Below are positions 28,600-38,067 of a DNA stretch of 64,000 nucleotides, one piece after another. Under the pieces are notes generated by a model. It did not search any database. It was not told the DNA's origin and worked only from the letters and a program-made list of their open reading frames with translations. The position numbers were made by a program, and so were the translations under genes. The DNA is from Anaerohalosphaeraceae bacterium (GTDB lineage Bacteria; Planctomycetota; Phycisphaerae; Sedimentisphaerales; Anaerohalosphaeraceae), in the NCBI GenBank assembly GCA_035378985.1, contig DAOSUR010000007.1, forward strand, positions 87,929 to 151,928. Direction: 5' to 3'. Position 1 is the stretch's first letter. The number at the start of each line of letters is the position of its first letter.

Positions 28600-29799
28600 A
28601 TGTCCGAATTGCTTGCTCCTGCAGGAACTCTCGAAAAATTGAAGTGGGCAGTGGCCTATGGGGCTGATTCTGTCTATTTTGGATTGGAATTTGGTTCTTT
28701 GCGGAGTTTTGCAGGCAATTTTTCGTTAGAAGACGCAGAAGAGGGTCTTCTATATCTTCATAAAAGAGGTAAAAAGGGATATGCAACACTCAATATTTTC
28801 CCATTTTCGGATGAATATACTCGTCTTTTGAATGATGCTTTTGCTCTTGAGGAAATGGGAGTGGATGGAGTTATCGTTTCTGATATAGGGGTGTTGACTG
28901 CTCTGAGAAAAAAAGGATTCAAAGTCCCGATTCATATCAGTACTCAGGCCAATACACTCAGCTGGCAGACCGCTCTGGCCTACAAAGAATTGGGCGCAGA
29001 CCGGGTCATTCTGGCTCGGGAGTTATCTCTTGAGAAGCTGGCCGAGATTCAAAATCACGTGAACGGCCGGATGGAAACGGAGGTTTTCATTCATGGAGCT
29101 GTTTGTTTTTCCTACTCCGGCCGCTGTGCCGTCAGTGACTATATGACTGGTTTCCGGGCCAACAGGGGGGAATGCAAGCATCCATGCCGATATAAATATT
29201 TCCTGGTGGAAGAAAACAGGCCGGGAAAATATATGCCGGTTTTTGAAGACAATCGAGGCCTGTATTTGTTCAATTCGAGGGATTTGGCCTTGTTTGAATA
29301 TGTGCCGCAGCTGACGGAGCTGGGGATTTCGTCTTTTAAGATAGAGGGGCGGATGAAATCCATTCATTACATTGCGACTGTGGTCTCTTTTTACCGGCAG
29401 CTGCTGGACGGAAAATCCTTCACAAAAGAACAGGCTCTCAACTGGCTCAATCGCGTCCCCAATCGGGGCTATACAGCCGGTTTTATCAAGGGCTCGTTTT
29501 TGCCGGAGAATTATTCCTGGGAAAAAAGTGTGTCGGAGGGAACCAGCCGGTTCGTCGCCAACGTTTTCCAGACGCGGCCGGACGGGTGCACCCTTCGTGT
29601 TCGAAATACAATTTGTTCCGGGGAAACGTTTGAGGTGCTCGCTCCCGGCGGACGGCTGTCCAGCGTCCGAATGCCCCAGCCGCTGAAACATACGGACGGG
29701 ACGGTCTCAGAGACGGCCAAAAACGGGGACTGTTTGGAACTGCCGGATTCCCTGCCCGAATATGCCGTTTTACGCCGGATTGAAGTTGAATCAGCATAA
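28600..29799 (+). CDS. Peptidase U32 family protein (tRNA hydroxylation-type)
   Basis: 399 residues from ATG 28600, with GAGG 9 nt upstream. N-terminal LLAPAGTLEKLKWAVAYGADSVYFG and the U32 signature around EVFIHGAVCFSYSGRCAVSDY plus RGECKHPCRYKY. Bacterial members such as TrhP/YegQ and RlhA act in prephenate-dependent hydroxylation of tRNA or rRNA rather than as proteases; the four conserved cysteines fit an iron-sulfur centre. First gene of a run leading to murC (40 nt). Confidence 0.9.
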   Translation: MSELLAPAGTLEKLKWAVAYGADSVYFGLEFGSLRSFAGNFSLEDAEEGLLYLHKRGKKGYATLNIFPFSDEYTRLLNDAFALEEMGVDGVIVSDIGVLTALRKKGFKVPIHISTQANTLSWQTALAYKELGADRVILARELSLEKLAEIQNHVNGRMETEVFIHGAVCFSYSGRCAVSDYMTGFRANRGECKHPCRYKYFLVEENRPGKYMPVFEDNRGLYLFNSRDLALFEYVPQLTELGISSFKIEGRMKSIHYIATVVSFYRQLLDGKSFTKEQALNWLNRVPNRGYTAGFIKGSFLPENYSWEKSVSEGTSRFVANVFQTRPDGCTLRVRNTICSGETFEVLAPGGRLSSVRMPQPLKHTDGTVSETAKNGDCLELPDSLPEYAVLRRIEVESA

Positions 29800-29839
29800 A
29801 GGGAGGGGTATAAAGAATCGTTGTTTTTGCGGAGAAGAT

Positions 29840-31234
29840 ATGGAATCGTTCCATGGCAAAAAATTTCATTTTATCGGCATCGGCGGGATTGGGACCAGCG
29901 GGCTGGCCAAGATGCTGCTCAAGCACGGGGCCGTTGTTTCCGGGTCCGATATGGCCGACAGTGCGGTGCTGGAGGAGATGGCCTCGATGGGAATCCGGAT
30001 TTGTCTGGGGCACAGTCTGGACAATATCCCGCCGGATGCGGATGCCGTGGTAATCAGTGCGGCCATTCCGGCCGGCAATCCGGAGCTGGCCCGAGCCGGG
30101 GAACTGGGAATCCGCATTTACAAGTATGCGGAGATGCTGGGTAAACTGTTCGGCGAGTATCAGGGGATTGCGGTGGCGGGCACCCACGGCAAGAGCACGA
30201 CCAGCGCCTGGATTGCGTATCTGCTCGAAAAGGCCGGTCGGTCGCCGACCTTTCTGATTGGCGCCCATGTGCCGCAGATGGGGGGGTCCAGCGGGATTGG
30301 AAACGGGCCTTTTTTTGTGGCGGAGGCCTGTGAATATGACCGAAGTTTTCTGAATCTTCGGCCTTCTATCGGGGTGATTCTGAATATCGAGCAGGACCAC
30401 CTGGATTACTACAGAGACGAAGAAGAAATCGTAGATGCCTTTACGGATTTTGCCGGAGGCATTCGGCCGGGAGGTGTGCTGATTGCCAACGGCCAGGACA
30501 AAAATACCCTTCGTCTGCTTCGCCGGCTGAATGGACAGGTTCAGGTTCGAACATTTGGACGCACTGACTCGTGTGATTTGTCAGCAGGGCGGCTTTATTT
30601 GCGGGAAGGTTTTTATGAATTCGAGCTGTGTGAACGGGGGACGGTTCTGGGGCTGGCTCGTCTGTCGATTCCCGGCATCCACAATGTCGACAATGCCTTG
30701 GCTGTTATCTCGGCATCTCTGGCGGCCGGCTTATCTGTGGAAACAGTCCTGGAACATTTAGGGGGCTTTACGGGAATTGACCGACGTCTGATGCTGAAAG
30801 GTCAGGTGGGCGGGGTTGTTGTGCTGGATGATTATGCGCATCATCCTACAGAGATTCGGGCTTCGCTTTTGGCCATTCGAGAGCGGTATCATCTGAAACA
30901 CTTGTGGTGTGTTTTTCAGCCCCATCAGTACAGTCGGACGCGTTTTTTGCTTGATGATTTCGCAGAAAGTTTTAATCTGGCCGATACAACGATAGTCCCG
31001 GAAATCTATTTTGTTCGGGATACCGCCGAGAGCCGAAAAATGGTGAATGCAGAAGTTCTGGTTGAACGGATTCGCCAAAGCGGAAGTAAGGCGGTTTTTA
31101 TTCGGGATTTTCCCGGCATTGTTTCCTATTTGAAAGAGTATGTACAGCCCGGCGATTTGGTGGTAACCATGGGTGCCGGAACAATCTGGAAGGTAGCCGA
31201 TGAATATCTTCAGTGGCTTAGAACACATTGTTAA
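29840..31234 (+). CDS. murC: UDP-N-acetylmuramate--L-alanine ligase
   Basis: Adds L-Ala to UDP-MurNAc in peptidoglycan precursor synthesis. From ATG 29840 (GGAGAAG upstream) 464 residues. Dinucleotide-like start FHFIGIGGIGTSGLAKML, ATP loop AGTHGKST (about 113-120), VAEACEYDRSF and DDYAHHPTEI are MurC hallmarks. Overlaps murB by 35 nt. An earlier in-frame ATG at 29762 lies inside the U32 gene. Confidence 0.97.
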   Translation: MESFHGKKFHFIGIGGIGTSGLAKMLLKHGAVVSGSDMADSAVLEEMASMGIRICLGHSLDNIPPDADAVVISAAIPAGNPELARAGELGIRIYKYAEMLGKLFGEYQGIAVAGTHGKSTTSAWIAYLLEKAGRSPTFLIGAHVPQMGGSSGIGNGPFFVAEACEYDRSFLNLRPSIGVILNIEQDHLDYYRDEEEIVDAFTDFAGGIRPGGVLIANGQDKNTLRLLRRLNGQVQVRTFGRTDSCDLSAGRLYLREGFYEFELCERGTVLGLARLSIPGIHNVDNALAVISASLAAGLSVETVLEHLGGFTGIDRRLMLKGQVGGVVVLDDYAHHPTEIRASLLAIRERYHLKHLWCVFQPHQYSRTRFLLDDFAESFNLADTTIVPEIYFVRDTAESRKMVNAEVLVERIRQSGSKAVFIRDFPGIVSYLKEYVQPGDLVVTMGAGTIWKVADEYLQWLRTHC

Positions 31235-32078
31235 GGAAAAGTGCCCCTTAGCACCTTATACGTGGTATGGTCTGGGCGGGCCTGCGGATTATCTGGTTAC
31301 TCCCCAAAACCGGGAGCAGATCGCCGAGGTTCTTCGCCGCTGCCGGGAGAACCAGCTGCCGGTTCGGGTGCTCGGATTCGGTTCGAATTTGCTTGTGGGA
31401 GATGACGGGGTTCGGGGGGCGGTGATTCGGCTGGAGAACCCGGTTTTCTGTGATTTTAAATTTGAAGGGACTACCCTGAGGGCCGGTGCGGGGGCCAACT
31501 TGAACAAACTTGTTCTCGAATCGGTCCGAAAAGGACTGGCAGGGTTGGAGGCATTGACAGGGATTCCGGGGTCTGTTGGAGGGGCGGTTCGAATGAACGC
31601 CGGGGGTCGTTTTGGGGATTTGGGGTCTGTGGTCCAAAGTGTTACCGTAATGAACATGGACGGCCAGATTTTTGAAAAGGCCAAACCGGAGCTTGTTTTT
31701 GATTATCGCAACACCAATATCACAGCCAAGCTGATTCTGGAAGCCGCGATTGAGCTGACGGAGTCGGATCCGGAATCGCTTCTGCAGGTTGTCAAAGAAG
31801 TATGGATATACAAGAAAAATACGCAGCCGCTGGATACGCACAACGCCGGCTGTATTTTCAAAAATCCGCGAGGTCTTTCAGCCGGTGCTTTAATCGACCG
31901 GGCCGGCTTGAAAGGGACTCAGATCGGCGGGGCGATAGTCAGTGAAAAGCATGCCAATTTCATCATCGCCGAAAAGGGGTGCCGCAGTTCCGATGTCAGA
32001 CAATTGATTGATTTGGTCCGCACCCGGGTTCGGGAAAAATTTGACGTCCAGCTCGAACTGGAAATTGAAATCTGGTAG
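31200..32078 (+). CDS. murB: UDP-N-acetylenolpyruvoylglucosamine reductase
   Basis: FAD enzyme forming UDP-MurNAc. 292 residues: NTWYGLGG-type substrate segment (YTWYGLGGPADYLV), FAD motif LGFGSNLLVGD, GIPGSVGGAVRMNAG, and the C-terminal catalytic NAGCIFKNP (Ser-for-Ala type II-like region with AGALIDRAGLKG). The 35-nt overlap with murC suggests translational coupling. Confidence 0.97.
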   Translation: MNIFSGLEHIVKEKCPLAPYTWYGLGGPADYLVTPQNREQIAEVLRRCRENQLPVRVLGFGSNLLVGDDGVRGAVIRLENPVFCDFKFEGTTLRAGAGANLNKLVLESVRKGLAGLEALTGIPGSVGGAVRMNAGGRFGDLGSVVQSVTVMNMDGQIFEKAKPELVFDYRNTNITAKLILEAAIELTESDPESLLQVVKEVWIYKKNTQPLDTHNAGCIFKNPRGLSAGALIDRAGLKGTQIGGAIVSEKHANFIIAEKGCRSSDVRQLIDLVRTRVREKFDVQLELEIEIW

Positions 32079-32139
32079 GGGGGGTAGTTTCTGCAGGGTT
32101 GGGGCCGGAATATCGCTTCGTGTTTTTCAGGAAATCAGA

Positions 32140-33090
32140 ATGAGATATTGTAAAAAACCATTTAAGACGGTAGCCGTTTTGGCGGGGGGAATCGGCGAAG
32201 AACGTCCGGTTAGTCTTCAGAGCGGGCAGAATGTGTATCAGGCCCTCAAGAAAACAGACCTGGATGTGCGCTTTGCGGACATTCATCCGGATGATTTGTC
32301 CATTCTGGACGACCCCGATATAGACATTTTTTTCCTGATTCTGCACGGTCAATTCGGGGAAGACGGTCATCTTCAGAAGATTCTGGAAGAGAAAAACTTG
32401 GTTTATACGGGTTCTGATTCGGCTTCCAGCTGTCTGGCTTTTGACAAATGGGCTGCCAAGAAGCGATTTCGTGAATGGGGCATTCCAACGGCTCCGGCGG
32501 TTTATGTGGAGCCGGATACAGAGGAACACGCTCTTCTGGAGGCGATTGCCGGTCTGGGAGGGGAACAATTTGTTGTAAAACCTCTGCGGCAGGGCAGCAG
32601 TGTAGGGGTTCAAATTGCCCGAACCCCTCAGGAGGCCCTTCGGGCGGCTCGTGAATGCTCCGGACTTTTTGGAGATTGCATGGTGGAGCGGTTTATCCGG
32701 GGGCGAGAGATTACAGTCGGAATTGTGGACCGGATGGTTTTGCCTGTGATTGAAATTCGTCCGAAGCAGAGTTTTTATGATTATCAAGCTAAGTACATAG
32801 ACGATCGGACGGAGTTTCTGTTTGATACTTTTTCCGATGTGCATCAGGTTGAGTTTTTTCAGAAAACAGCCATGGACAGTTTCCGGGCTCTCGGATGTCG
32901 GCATTTCGGACGGGTGGATATGATTATTGATTCGGAAGGGACTCCCTGGGTTTTGGAAATCAATACGCTGCCGGGTTTTACGAGCCATTCCCTGCTGCCG
33001 ATGGCGGCGGCGCGGGCCGGGCTGGACCCGACTCAGTTGTGTTTGAAGATTCTGGAAACGGCTTGGCTGGATTTTCACAAGAAGGGTTGA
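32140..33090 (+). CDS. ddl: D-alanine--D-alanine ligase
   Basis: Makes the D-Ala-D-Ala dipeptide for peptidoglycan. 316 residues from ATG 32140 (RYCKKPFKTVAVLAGGIGEER); an in-frame start at 32008 would run through the murB end and is rejected. Motifs: HGQFGEDG, VVKPLRQGSSVGV, and the Mg2+ strand GRVDMIIDSEGTPWVLEINTLPG. The LEINTLPG form marks the housekeeping enzyme, unlike the two operonic ligases near 25 kb. Confidence 0.96.
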   Translation: MRYCKKPFKTVAVLAGGIGEERPVSLQSGQNVYQALKKTDLDVRFADIHPDDLSILDDPDIDIFFLILHGQFGEDGHLQKILEEKNLVYTGSDSASSCLAFDKWAAKKRFREWGIPTAPAVYVEPDTEEHALLEAIAGLGGEQFVVKPLRQGSSVGVQIARTPQEALRAARECSGLFGDCMVERFIRGREITVGIVDRMVLPVIEIRPKQSFYDYQAKYIDDRTEFLFDTFSDVHQVEFFQKTAMDSFRALGCRHFGRVDMIIDSEGTPWVLEINTLPGFTSHSLLPMAAARAGLDPTQLCLKILETAWLDFHKKG

Positions 33091-33102
33091 TGGAGGAAAA
33101 CG

Positions 33103-34047
33103 GTGTTCAGGAAAAAAGAGCGTCAATCCGGCCGAACAGGGGGGATATTGGGCCGTTTCCGGGGCTCGGAAAACCGGACGGCAGGCAGAACGGCGGAGAA
33201 AGAATCCGGTTCCTGGTCCCTTCGGCTGCGGGTGGCTTTTTCGTTGTGTTTCTGGATTCTGGTAGGGACAGGGATTGTACTCAGCTTCGGATATCTAAAC
33301 CGCTATATCCAATCAGAATATCCTCAGGCGGAAAAGTATGGACCGCTGGAATTAGTCAATGTGCCTGAATGGGTGGAATCCGGATGGATTGAGGCAATCA
33401 AGGCATCTGTTGGAAACGGTTTGTTTGCTCTCGATGAACGCTCCGCTCGACAAGTTTCTGAAAAACTTTCTGCATTTTCCTGGCTGGAGGATGTGCGTGT
33501 GCGGGTCACTCCCAGCCGTCTGAGGGTGGAGGCGGTTTACCGCAAACCTCTGCTGCGTGTGAAGGTCGGTACAGACCGCTGGCTTTATCTGGATTCTCAG
33601 GCAATGGTGATGGATGCCCCGGAGCTGCCCTCGCTTCAGGTGGTGGAATTAAAAGGGCTGCCGCAGGAACGAATCGGAAAACCCGGCCAACATTGCCCCG
33701 CAGAGGAAGTGTCCGCTGTGTTGGTTCTGCTGGAAATCCTGGAGCGAATGGACCAAAAATGCTGTTCAGATAAACCCTTGCGGAACGAGATTGCTTTTAT
33801 CGATGTCAGCAATTGGGTCCGGGGGAAAAAGACTTCAGAGCCGCAGATTGTTCTTGGGGCCAAGGACGGGACGCCCATTTACTGGGGAGCCCCCTATGGA
33901 AAGGCGGCTTTGTATTTGGAGGCGGATGAGACAGAAAAACTTTCTGTTCTTTATACCTTTTATTCCCAGAATGGGTATACTCTCCAAGGCAAAGTCAAGT
34001 ATCTTGAACTTCGCACCCCTGTGGGCCAGCGTCCTCGTCCTCGCTGA
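33103..34047 (+). CDS. ftsQ: FtsQ-type cell division protein
   Basis: 314 residues. Basic cytoplasmic tail, one membrane helix (LRVAFSLCFWILVGTGIVLSFGYL, ~41-64), then a POTRA-like segment (VPEWVESGWIEAIKASVGNGLFALDE) and the FtsQ pattern SWLEDVRVRVTPSRLRVEAVYRKPLL. GTG start at 33103 with GGAGG 6 nt upstream. Follows ddl by 12 nt as in classical dcw clusters. Converges on ftsI. Confidence 0.85.
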   Translation: MFRKKERQSGRTGGILGRFRGSENRTAGRTAEKESGSWSLRLRVAFSLCFWILVGTGIVLSFGYLNRYIQSEYPQAEKYGPLELVNVPEWVESGWIEAIKASVGNGLFALDERSARQVSEKLSAFSWLEDVRVRVTPSRLRVEAVYRKPLLRVKVGTDRWLYLDSQAMVMDAPELPSLQVVELKGLPQERIGKPGQHCPAEEVSAVLVLLEILERMDQKCCSDKPLRNEIAFIDVSNWVRGKKTSEPQIVLGAKDGTPIYWGAPYGKAALYLEADETEKLSVLYTFYSQNGYTLQGKVKYLELRTPVGQRPRPR

Positions 34048-34075
34048 AAAGCGGAAGACTTTGCCCGTGCTTAAC

Positions 34076-35803
34076 TTAAAGATCGCTGTCCAGATACGTC
34101 AGCGTTTTTTCGAGGATTTCCTTGAAGACCGGTGCTGCGACTCGTCCGCCGCTGTAGCCCTTGCCCAAAGAGCGGTTGGGTTTTCGGATAGAAACCAGAA
34201 TAATCACTTTGGGATTGTCGGCGGGGGCCCCTCCGACAAAAGAAGCGACATAATTGCTTGTGTCATAACCGCCTGTAGGCAGGGCAATATTTGCGGTTCC
34301 TGTTTTGCCGAAGACTTCCAGTCCTTCGATGGCGGCCTGGTCGCCGGTCCCATGGGTAACTACGCTTCGCAGTGCTTCCCGGACTATCCATCGGGCGGTT
34401 TCCGGCCGTACAATATAACCGGAACCAACCAAAGAAGGGGTAACATCCGTTACTTGTCCTTCCGGGTTGATAGTCGCGCGGACCAGATGGGGCTGAATCA
34501 GGGTGCCGCCGTTTGCGAGAATACAATACGCGCGGGCTATTTGCAGGGCGGTAACGGAAATTTCGTGGCCGAAGGCGATTCGGGTTGGGCTGTAGCCGCT
34601 CCATTTTTGCGTCGGACGCAGCAGACCGGGTTCTTCGCCTGTCAGGTCTATTCCGGTCGGCTGTCCGAACCCGAAAAGCCGAAGACCTTCATACAGTTTT
34701 CTGGGTCCTGTTTTTAAGCCGATTTTCGCCATTCCGATATTGCTGGAGTTTTGAATGATTTCTCGGACGCTGAGAAGGCCGAACCGGTGGTTTCCGAATT
34801 CATGGATGCCGCCGTATTTGCTCCAGTAGCCGTCTTCGCAGTCAAACTTTTCTTCTTTGGAGACAGCGCCGCTGTCAATTGCAATGGCGGCAACGATGGG
34901 TTTGAAGATGCTGCCGGGTTCGTAAGGGTCTGACAAAATTCGGTTTTTCAGATGTTCAGGAGGGGTTTTAGAAAATTGCTGCGGGTCAAAATCAGGTAAA
35001 GAAACCCATGCGAGGATTGCACCCGTCCAGGGGTCCATGACTAAAGCAACGCCGGATTCGGCCTGATATTCCCGGATTTGTTTCTGAAGGGCCTCTCGCA
35101 CAATTTCCTGAATCACGATATCAAGGGTTAAAACGAGATTGTCTCCGTTTCGAAGAGGAGTTCGCCCTTCGGGGTAAGCCGCAATAGGTCTTCGAAACAC
35201 ATCGACCACGTAAATGTCTTGTCCGCCCTTGCCGGCCAGAACGGAATCGTATTTCAGCTCCAGGCCCGCCAAACCGTGTCCTTCGCCGCCGACAAAGCCG
35301 ACAACGTGGGAACAGAGGGCAGCGGCAGGGTAGGACCGAATCCATGCCTCTTCAATTCCAATACCGGACAGGCGGGCATGAAGAACGGCCTGCTGCTGTT
35401 CCGGGGTAATGTCTTTGGCAAGCCGCAGAAATCCCGGATTTTTTGCTTCCAGAATCTGTTCGGCGATTTCAGAGCCCGGGATATTCAGAATTGATTGAAG
35501 AGTCTCAGCGGCCAGTTTGTACTGTTCATTCTGCAGAAGACGGCGGGGCTCTCCGAATACGTTATAAATCATTGTGCTGGCGGCCACAATCCGTCCTTTT
35601 CTGTCAGCTATCAGGCCTCGCTGCGGCTGCTGGCGAACGACGGCATATCGCTGGGTGCGGCTGGCTTTCTCGTAAAGGTCTTTCCGCTGGAATTGGAGGT
35701 CCCACAGACGCCCCCCTAAACCGGTAAGTCCGGCCAGGAGGAAGACACAAACCAGGATGATGCCGGACCAAATTCGTGTCGGAGCATGGTCGGGAAAATT
35801 CAT
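34076..35803 (-). CDS. ftsI: Division transpeptidase FtsI (PBP3-type, class B PBP)
   Basis: Septal peptidoglycan cross-linking enzyme, 575 residues. N-terminal membrane anchor (IWSGIILVCVFLLAGLTGLGG), dimerisation domain, then transpeptidase motifs: SxxK as PGSIFKP with catalytic Ser298, SxN as SSN 353-355 and KTG at about 500-502 in FGKTGTAN. No PASTA domains. Starts with an ATGA overlap with the FtsL-like gene. Expected to work with FtsW, FtsL, FtsQ at the division site. Confidence 0.95.
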   Translation of the reverse strand: MNFPDHAPTRIWSGIILVCVFLLAGLTGLGGRLWDLQFQRKDLYEKASRTQRYAVVRQQPQRGLIADRKGRIVAASTMIYNVFGEPRRLLQNEQYKLAAETLQSILNIPGSEIAEQILEAKNPGFLRLAKDITPEQQQAVLHARLSGIGIEEAWIRSYPAAALCSHVVGFVGGEGHGLAGLELKYDSVLAGKGGQDIYVVDVFRRPIAAYPEGRTPLRNGDNLVLTLDIVIQEIVREALQKQIREYQAESGVALVMDPWTGAILAWVSLPDFDPQQFSKTPPEHLKNRILSDPYEPGSIFKPIVAAIAIDSGAVSKEEKFDCEDGYWSKYGGIHEFGNHRFGLLSVREIIQNSSNIGMAKIGLKTGPRKLYEGLRLFGFGQPTGIDLTGEEPGLLRPTQKWSGYSPTRIAFGHEISVTALQIARAYCILANGGTLIQPHLVRATINPEGQVTDVTPSLVGSGYIVRPETARWIVREALRSVVTHGTGDQAAIEGLEVFGKTGTANIALPTGGYDTSNYVASFVGGAPADNPKVIILVSIRKPNRSLGKGYSGGRVAAPVFKEILEKTLTYLDSDL

Positions 35804-36039
35804 GGAGAGGTTTCCTCCGGAAGGTACGGAAGCACTTTCTGCGGCTGGAGGAGCCCTTCCAGCTCAAGCTGTTTTTTCCAAAGCTGCTGGCGGAGGTGTG
35901 TTTGGCGAATCTGGGCCTGCCGTGCCTGATGGAACATCCGCGAAACGCTGATGCGCAGATGCGTGGTTGCAATCAGCGCGGCTGTTATCACAAAGATTAC
36001 ATACCTCAGGCGTGCCCTTGAAATCATAAAAATCCTCAT
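35800..36039 (-). CDS. FtsL-like single-pass membrane protein
   Basis: 79 residues from ATG 36039, which overlaps the stop of the LysM gene (ATGA); an ATG at 36027 with GAGG 6 nt upstream is an alternative. One N-terminal helix (LRYVIFVITAALIATTHLRI), then a heptad-like Q/L-rich coil (RQAQIRQTHLRQQLWKKQLELEGLL), and a short tail. Size, topology and position directly before ftsI match FtsL, although sequence conservation in that family is low. Confidence 0.7.
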   Translation of the reverse strand: MRIFMISRARLRYVIFVITAALIATTHLRISVSRMFHQARQAQIRQTHLRQQLWKKQLELEGLLQPQKVLPYLPEETSP

Positions 36040-36866
36040 CGTGCAGGGATTTTCAGACGAATCCCTGCGGGCAGATTCTCCGGGTCGGAAATTTGGTCCC
36101 GGTTTAGCTGAACAATTTCCCGGTAACGGTTTCCGTCTCCAAGGTACTGCAGCGCAATCGTCCACAGACGGTCTCCCGGCTGAACGACATACTCAATGTA
36201 GCGCGTCGAGGTGCGTTCGGAGGAAGCCGGTTCCAAAACGTTTTTGAATTTTTCGAGGAGTACCTTTTCCGGTTTTGGAGACGAGGTCTGTCCGGTATTG
36301 GCAATTCCCTTGTCCAGCGGCGGGATGATCAGCTTGTCACCGATTCGGAGGGAATCCGGAGAAGTGAGAATATGCTGATTGGCCTGGTAAAGTTTTTGGA
36401 TGACGGCTCGTGTGTTGCCGTTTTCTTTTCCGTAATAACGGGATGCAATAACAGCGAGGTTTTCGCCTTTTTGGACGATATGAAACTGCGTCGAAGGTGC
36501 AGGAGAAGCCGCAGCCGCAGGAGGAGTAGAAACAGCGGCGGTGGTTGCAGGCGATGCAGCGGGGGCTTCCGGGGCGGAAGGACTGCTCGGTACAGAAACG
36601 GGCTGGAGCTGGGCTGTCGGTGCAGGTGTTAAAACACGGCTCTCCGTGGGGGGCTCTGTTTGCCGAAGGGGCTCGGGTTCAAGTTCCCGAGCAACCTGTT
36701 CAACCGCCTGCTCAATCAGAATAGAGCGGCTTGGAGGGACCTGGACAGCTGTTTCGATAACCGGTTTGTCTGTTTTGAAAAAACCGACAGGTCCGTTGAT
36801 CAGAAAAGCAATGGTGACAATAAACAGAAAACTGATCAGCAATCCGATTTTCCCGTCCGCAGTCAT
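36036..36866 (-). CDS. Membrane-anchored protein with two LysM domains
   Basis: 276 residues: N-terminal membrane helix (IGLLISFLFIVTIAFLINGPVGFF), a Pro/Ala/Ser-rich spacer to about residue 125, LysM 1 (HIVQKGENLAVIASRYYG...IGDKLIIPP) and LysM 2 (YVVQPGDRLWTIALQYLG...IRLKIP). LysM binds glycan strands of peptidoglycan. Lying between rsmH and the FtsL-like gene in the division operon, it may be a wall-binding division factor; that role is inferred. Confidence 0.9.
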   Translation of the reverse strand: MTADGKIGLLISFLFIVTIAFLINGPVGFFKTDKPVIETAVQVPPSRSILIEQAVEQVARELEPEPLRQTEPPTESRVLTPAPTAQLQPVSVPSSPSAPEAPAASPATTAAVSTPPAAAASPAPSTQFHIVQKGENLAVIASRYYGKENGNTRAVIQKLYQANQHILTSPDSLRIGDKLIIPPLDKGIANTGQTSSPKPEKVLLEKFKNVLEPASSERTSTRYIEYVVQPGDRLWTIALQYLGDGNRYREIVQLNRDQISDPENLPAGIRLKIPAR

Positions 36867-36902
36867 AGTCAGCGCCTTTCTGTTTTTATAAAAAACTTTT
36901 TT

Positions 36903-37847
36903 CTATATCCGTTGGGCGATTCTCAGTTTTGCACTTCGTGAGCGGGGATTGGCACGCCGCTCCTCCGCTCCGGCTGTAATCGGTTTTGGAGTCAGAATAT
37001 GATAAATACCATTCATCTTATTTTTTCGAAAGTTGTTTTTTACAAGTCTGTCTTCTAAGCTGTGAAAACTGATGATTGCCAGAAAGCCGCCGATTTTCAA
37101 GAGATTCGGGGCGGCTTCCAGCAATGCCTCTAAACATTCCAGTTCGCGATTTACCGCAATTCGAAGGGCCTGGAACGTTCGCGTGGCCGGATGCAGCCGT
37201 CGCAGGCCCCTCCGTTCCGGTCTGGACACTGCTTTTTGGATAATCAAAGCCAGTTGGCCGGTTGTTGTGATTCTTTGCCGTTGTCTTGACTGAACAATAC
37301 AATGAGCGATTTTCCGGGAAGCCCGTTCTTCCCCATAACGGTAAATCAAATCCGCCAGTGCCGTCTCATCCAATTGATTGACCAAATCAGCGGCCGTAAT
37401 GGATAAGCGCTCATCCAGCCGCATATCCAGCGGCATATCGGCCTGAAAACTCAGTCCTCTTTCGGTGTCTTCAATCTGAGCCGAACAGATTCCCAGGTCG
37501 GCCATAATAAAATCCGCCTGTTGGATTCCGTGCTCTTTCATCACCTCGGGAAGTTTTGCAAAGTTTTCCCGAACCAGCACGACTTTGCAGGGCAGACCGT
37601 TTGTAAAAGATTGGGCCCTTTTGATGCATTTTGGATCCACATCCAGACCAAGAATCATCCCCTCAGGGCCCAATTGGGCGCCGAACAGCCGGCTGTGGCC
37701 TCCGTAGCCAATGGTTGCATCCACAACCCGCCCGTCCCTGGGCAGCCGGATTCGCTCGGCTAATTCTTTACAAAGAACCGGAATATGACCGGGCGAATGT
37801 TCCTCCGTGGCATTCGCCCAGTCGTTGTGCATCATCTCAATACCCAT
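36903..37847 (-). CDS. rsmH: 16S rRNA (cytosine1402-N4)-methyltransferase RsmH
   Basis: SAM-dependent methylation of 16S C1402. 314 residues; opening HIPVLCKELAERI, SAM loop VVDATIGYGGHSRLF, GLDVDP, DLGICSAQIEDTERGLSF and closing ISFHSLEDRLVKNNFR are diagnostic. ATGs at 37847 and 37835 are both possible. Follows orf67 by 12 nt in the mraZ operon. Confidence 0.96.
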   Translation of the reverse strand: MGIEMMHNDWANATEEHSPGHIPVLCKELAERIRLPRDGRVVDATIGYGGHSRLFGAQLGPEGMILGLDVDPKCIKRAQSFTNGLPCKVVLVRENFAKLPEVMKEHGIQQADFIMADLGICSAQIEDTERGLSFQADMPLDMRLDERLSITAADLVNQLDETALADLIYRYGEERASRKIAHCIVQSRQRQRITTTGQLALIIQKAVSRPERRGLRRLHPATRTFQALRIAVNRELECLEALLEAAPNLLKIGGFLAIISFHSLEDRLVKNNFRKNKMNGIYHILTPKPITAGAEERRANPRSRSAKLRIAQRI

Positions 37848-37859
37848 CCTTGGTATTGT

Positions 37860-38063
37860 TTAGTGGGCAGCGGCCATTACCACCTGTTCGGTAAGCCGCT
37901 CTATCTCTTCGGAAAAAGAAATCTTTTCAAACAGGGCACTTTTTCGTTTGAGGGTCTCGAGCTGCTTTTCCAGGCAGTTCAGACTGCAAAGGATTTGCTC
38001 ATCCAGCGGCCGGCTCCCTTGCAGAACCTTTTGAAGCATCCGTATGGCTTCAGCGGTTTTCAT
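37860..38063 (-). CDS. Small coiled-coil protein between mraZ and rsmH
   Basis: 67 residues, predicted almost wholly helical (LNCLEKQLETLKRKSALFEKISFSEEIERL), with two cysteine-proximal leucines and no membrane segment. Begins 4 nt after mraZ and ends 12 nt before rsmH, so tight packing in a conserved operon argues that it is translated. I know no family for it; a division or regulatory helper is possible. Confidence 0.65.
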   Translation of the reverse strand: MKTAEAIRMLQKVLQGSRPLDEQILCSLNCLEKQLETLKRKSALFEKISFSEEIERLTEQVVMAAAH

Positions 38064-38067
38064 TGAT

